Shown here one piece after another: positions 7,401 to 8,410 of a stretch of DNA of 8,410 nt; the first letter of the stretch is position 1; every line of letters begins with the position of its first letter. The stretch is from NIOZ-UU13 sp041862635. Lineage in GTDB: Bacteria; Planctomycetota; Phycisphaerae; Sedimentisphaerales; Anaerobacaceae. Under the pieces are notes generated by a model. The model did no database searches, was not told where the DNA came from, and saw nothing but the letters and a program-made list of their open reading frames with translations. Made by a program: the position numbers and the translations under genes. The stretch lies in assembly GCA_041862635.1 (NCBI GenBank), contig JBGVTO010000092.1:1-8410 (forward strand), in the 5' to 3' direction.

Positions 7401-7597
7401 CTCTGGTACCTTTGGCCCTCGGCCTGGGCGAAGGGGGCGAAGCTCAGGCTCCCCTGGCAAGAGCCGTTATCGGAGGTTTGCTAAGCTCAACGTTGATTAC
7501 ACTCGTATTTGTTCCTGTTGTCTATTCTATTTTTGAACGCCGCAGCCTTGGTGGAACATCCGGCAGTGAAAGCGATATGGAAAAAATTTCAGATTAA
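4478..7597 (+). CDS. RND-family efflux permease (AcrB/HAE-1-like)
   Basis: The inner-membrane, proton-driven pump subunit; expected to be a trimer exporting small molecules with the adjacent adaptor and outer-membrane factor. At 1039 aa it has full family length. TM1 is at about 10-30 and is followed by the typical L-P-I-D-L-M-P-D-I-S-Y-P-T. The first periplasmic loop is about 35-335. TM2-TM6 lie at about 336-486, TM7 at 530-550, the second loop at 552-862 and TM8-TM12 at 863-1018. TM4 reads G-M-L-V-D-N-A-I-V-V-L-E-N (Asp398, Asn399) and TM10 reads V-V-N-N-A-I-L-L-V-D (Asn930, Asn931). Against AcrB, Asp407 is kept, Asp408 becomes Asn and Lys940 becomes Asn. Arg961 and Thr968 match Arg971 and Thr978. 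Such D-N/N-N relays occur in a large, poorly characterised branch of RND proteins, so this does not imply inactivity. There is no histidine- or methionine-rich metal signature pointing to a CzcA or CusA metal pump, but drug, lipid and metal substrates cannot be separated by eye. ATG 4478 has AGGAG 7 bases upstream. The TolC-family gene follows after 14 bases. No truncation or frameshift is visible. Confidence 0.95.
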   Translation: MRISRFAVHRPIFTVMVVLIVVLLGTISLLRLPIDLMPDISYPTLSISCAYENAGPEEIEELITRPIEEAMSAVPGVDEVTSVSVEGQGTVRVTFSWGTDLDAAANDIRDRLDRIIDHLPDDSDRPTLRKFDLASFPILILGAYSNLDPVQTRQIIEDQIKYRLERVPGVAAVDIWGGLEREIHVNLDPAKINALAIPLDEVMGHIRAGNVNIPAGTIERGNLEVTIRTPGEYTDLTQLQDTVIAIRQGVPIQLREIANVEDSWQKITRIVRVNGMPGMRLSVNKQSGKNTVEVARGALEELERINRDIPQIKITPILDTSDYIKRSIKNVGASAIYGGILAVIVLLLFLRNLRSTIVIATAIPVSIIATFALLYFGSLTLNIMTLGGLALGIGMLVDNAIVVLENVFRMRESGDLLEHAAVNGTEEVTNAIIASTLTTMVVFLPLVFMRGMSGVMFKQLSIVVSFSLLCSLVVALTVVPMLSARILPASSKDAQFRQTFGSRIFEISARFFKRLEDSYKRLLHLALDNRTFVVIVAVLVLAASLMLIPYVGVELMPSTDEGEVRVDGEMQVGTRLDLMDEKFLFIEEIVNDAVPEIENVVTSVGGSRWRGRGGHTGGVRISLKPQSQRSRSSEQIAAELRRKLSNIPGMIIRCRAGQGLFIFRIGTSGADRIQVEVRGHDLQMADVLAEQVKDIVESAEGITDARVSRELGSPEELIFIDRQKAADMNLTVSKIANALQTIISGTRAGYYRQAGDEYTILVKLREAEKMDLRDILDLTLVSSNGQPVVLRNVVNVASQSGPVVIERKDQERIVTISADISGRDMGSVISDIRELLRGIPVPADFTIAFGGDYEEQQKSFRELLLSCVLALVLVYMVMACQYESLRDPFVVMFSVPLAAIGVILMLFLTGTTFNVQSFIGCIMLGGIVVNNAILLVDHTNLLRRKASMPIRDAIEEAGRRRLRPILMTAMTTITALVPLALGLGEGGEAQAPLARAVIGGLLSSTLITLVFVPVVYSIFERRSLGGTSGSESDMEKISD

Positions 7598-7611
7598 CGG
7601 CGATTGTAAAA

Positions 7612-8410
7612 GTGTTTATTAAAAATTCAACCACCATATTTTGTCGAAGACCCCTTCTAACATGGGGTGGCATGATATTGGTTGTTAAGACCGTTCTGTT
7701 GTCCTCATGCTTGTCACTCGGTCCCGAATCGAACTGCGATTATGTCGGGCTTGAAACTGAAGGCGATTTGACACAGTACCAACAAAAGCTACCCGTGCAT
7801 AAACCTGTTGACGCAAACAATGCTACTATGACCGAAGACCCTCTCAAAATAGGTATCCAAAGGGCGATTCTTCTCGCCATGGAAAACAACCGTTCACTTA
7901 TTGTGGAAAAAATGAATCCCGAAATAAGCCGTACATTCGAAGAGGAGGAGCTTTCGATATTTGACCCGGTCTTAGGCTCTGAAGTATCATCCAGAAGGTC
8001 TGTAGCTGAAAGGATGGCTCGAGCCACATCCAGTACCGAAAGTCAGATTGTGGATGCAGTTACAGGCTTGATTTCGCTGAACAAACTTTTCCCCACTGGC
8101 ACAAGCGTCGGACTCGAGGGCAGCACAAGTTATACGGATTCATCTCTATATAGCGATACATTCACGGCCACTCGTCTTGGAGTCAGTGTTACTCAGGCGC
8201 TTCTGCAAGGGATTGATATCCGTGCTAATTTGGCACGCGTAGATCAGGCCAGAATCGAGGCGCTTATTTCAGAGTATGAGCTGCGTGGTTTTACTGAGAT
8301 TCTCTTAGAAGATGTCGAATCAAAGTTTTGGGATTACGCCCTTGCTCAAAGGCAAATCGAAATCTATACCAACTCACTCAATCTCGCCGAACAGCAGATG
8401 GGCGAGGTTC
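7612..8410 (+). CDS. TolC-family outer-membrane efflux protein, N-terminal part (3' end outside window)
   Basis: The outer-membrane exit duct of the pump; the first 266 codons are visible and the frame is still open at base 8410. Numbered from GTG 7612: G-I-Q-R-A-I-L-L-A-M-E-N-N-R-S-L (81-96) matches the first helix of outer-membrane factors. F-P-T-G-T-S-V-G-L-E-G (160-170) and L-G-V-S-V-T-Q-A-L-L-Q-G (189-200) are typical outer-membrane strand segments. L-A-R-V-D-Q-A-R (207-214) and V-E-S-K-F-W-D-Y-A-L-A-Q-R-Q (235-248) match the first periplasmic helices. A hydrophobic stretch at 21-32 leads to L-S-S-C (Cys33), so the protein may be a lipoprotein like OprM, although Lys26 interrupts the run. 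Start is uncertain: GTG 7612, 14 bases after the permease stop, gives a signal with positive charges; ATG 7672 gives a very short one. Neither has a strong ribosome binding site. The frame extends upstream only to 7570. It completes an adaptor-permease-channel operon. Confidence 0.88.
   Translation, partial: MFIKNSTTIFCRRPLLTWGGMILVVKTVLLSSCLSLGPESNCDYVGLETEGDLTQYQQKLPVHKPVDANNATMTEDPLKIGIQRAILLAMENNRSLIVEKMNPEISRTFEEEELSIFDPVLGSEVSSRRSVAERMARATSSTESQIVDAVTGLISLNKLFPTGTSVGLEGSTSYTDSSLYSDTFTATRLGVSVTQALLQGIDIRANLARVDQARIEALISEYELRGFTEILLEDVESKFWDYALAQRQIEIYTNSLNLAEQQMGEV
7628..7684 (+). repeat. Nested inverted repeat around the TolC-family gene start
   Basis: CAACCA (7628-7633) pairs with TGGTTG (7679-7684). 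Inside it, CCCC (7651-7654) can pair with GGGG (7664-7667), or CCACC (7631-7635) with GGTGG (7666-7670). Together they could fold the 5' coding region and enclose ATG 7672. The stems are short, so this may be chance; if real it could slow initiation and favour coupling to the upstream gene. Confidence 0.2.

Noticed and set aside
7740..8027. 95-codon minus-strand frame near the right end
   Set aside because: It is antisense to the TolC-family gene, whose helices and strands are recognisable on the + strand.
1..8410. CRISPR arrays, tRNA or rRNA genes, transposases, phage genes, or a new defence or biosynthetic system
   Set aside because: No regularly spaced repeats, cloverleaf-like segments, insertion-sequence ends or relevant protein motifs were seen; the content is explained by a deacetylase-like protein, an amidohydrolase and a standard tripartite efflux operon.

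Overview
The window is a chromosomal-looking stretch from a Gram-negative (diderm) bacterium, with every gene on the + strand. The outer membrane is inferred from a complete inner-membrane-to-outer-membrane efflux set. The lineage cannot be fixed from the sequence. Moderate-to-low GC, scarce Shine-Dalgarno sites and a lipoprotein amidohydrolase would fit an uncultivated planctomycete-like or similar environmental bacterium, but this is only an impression.

Layout: (1) Positions 1-1035 hold the 3' part of a gene cut by the left edge, probably a polysaccharide-deacetylase-like (NodB-type fold) protein. It is visibly richer in GC than everything to its right. (2) Positions 1036-1199 are a short spacer ending in a good sigma70-like promoter (1161-1189). 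(3) About 1200-3062 encodes a lipoprotein of the YtcJ-type amidohydrolase family with its metal-ligand motifs intact. (4) Positions 3063-3242 are an AT-rich regulatory spacer. It has a weak hairpin, a well-spaced sigma70-like promoter and a 10-bp direct repeat abutting the next start codon. (5) From 3243 to the right edge runs a three-gene tripartite efflux operon: periplasmic adaptor (3243-4481), RND permease (4478-7597, 4-nt ATGA overlap with the adaptor) and a TolC-family outer-membrane factor (from about 7612, cut by the right edge).

The three efflux products should assemble into one pump. The permease takes substrate from the periplasm or inner membrane using the proton gradient, the adaptor bridges, and the TolC-like protein forms the outer-membrane exit duct. 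Substrates cannot be predicted. The amidohydrolase has its own promoter and no obvious link to the pump.

No CRISPR array, tRNA, rRNA, insertion sequence, phage gene or convincing new system was seen. The most notable points are the permease's non-canonical proton-relay residues (Asp-Asn in TM4, Asn-Asn in TM10), the repeat pair in front of the efflux operon, the promoter that shortens the amidohydrolase reading frame, and the compositional step near 1.1 kb.
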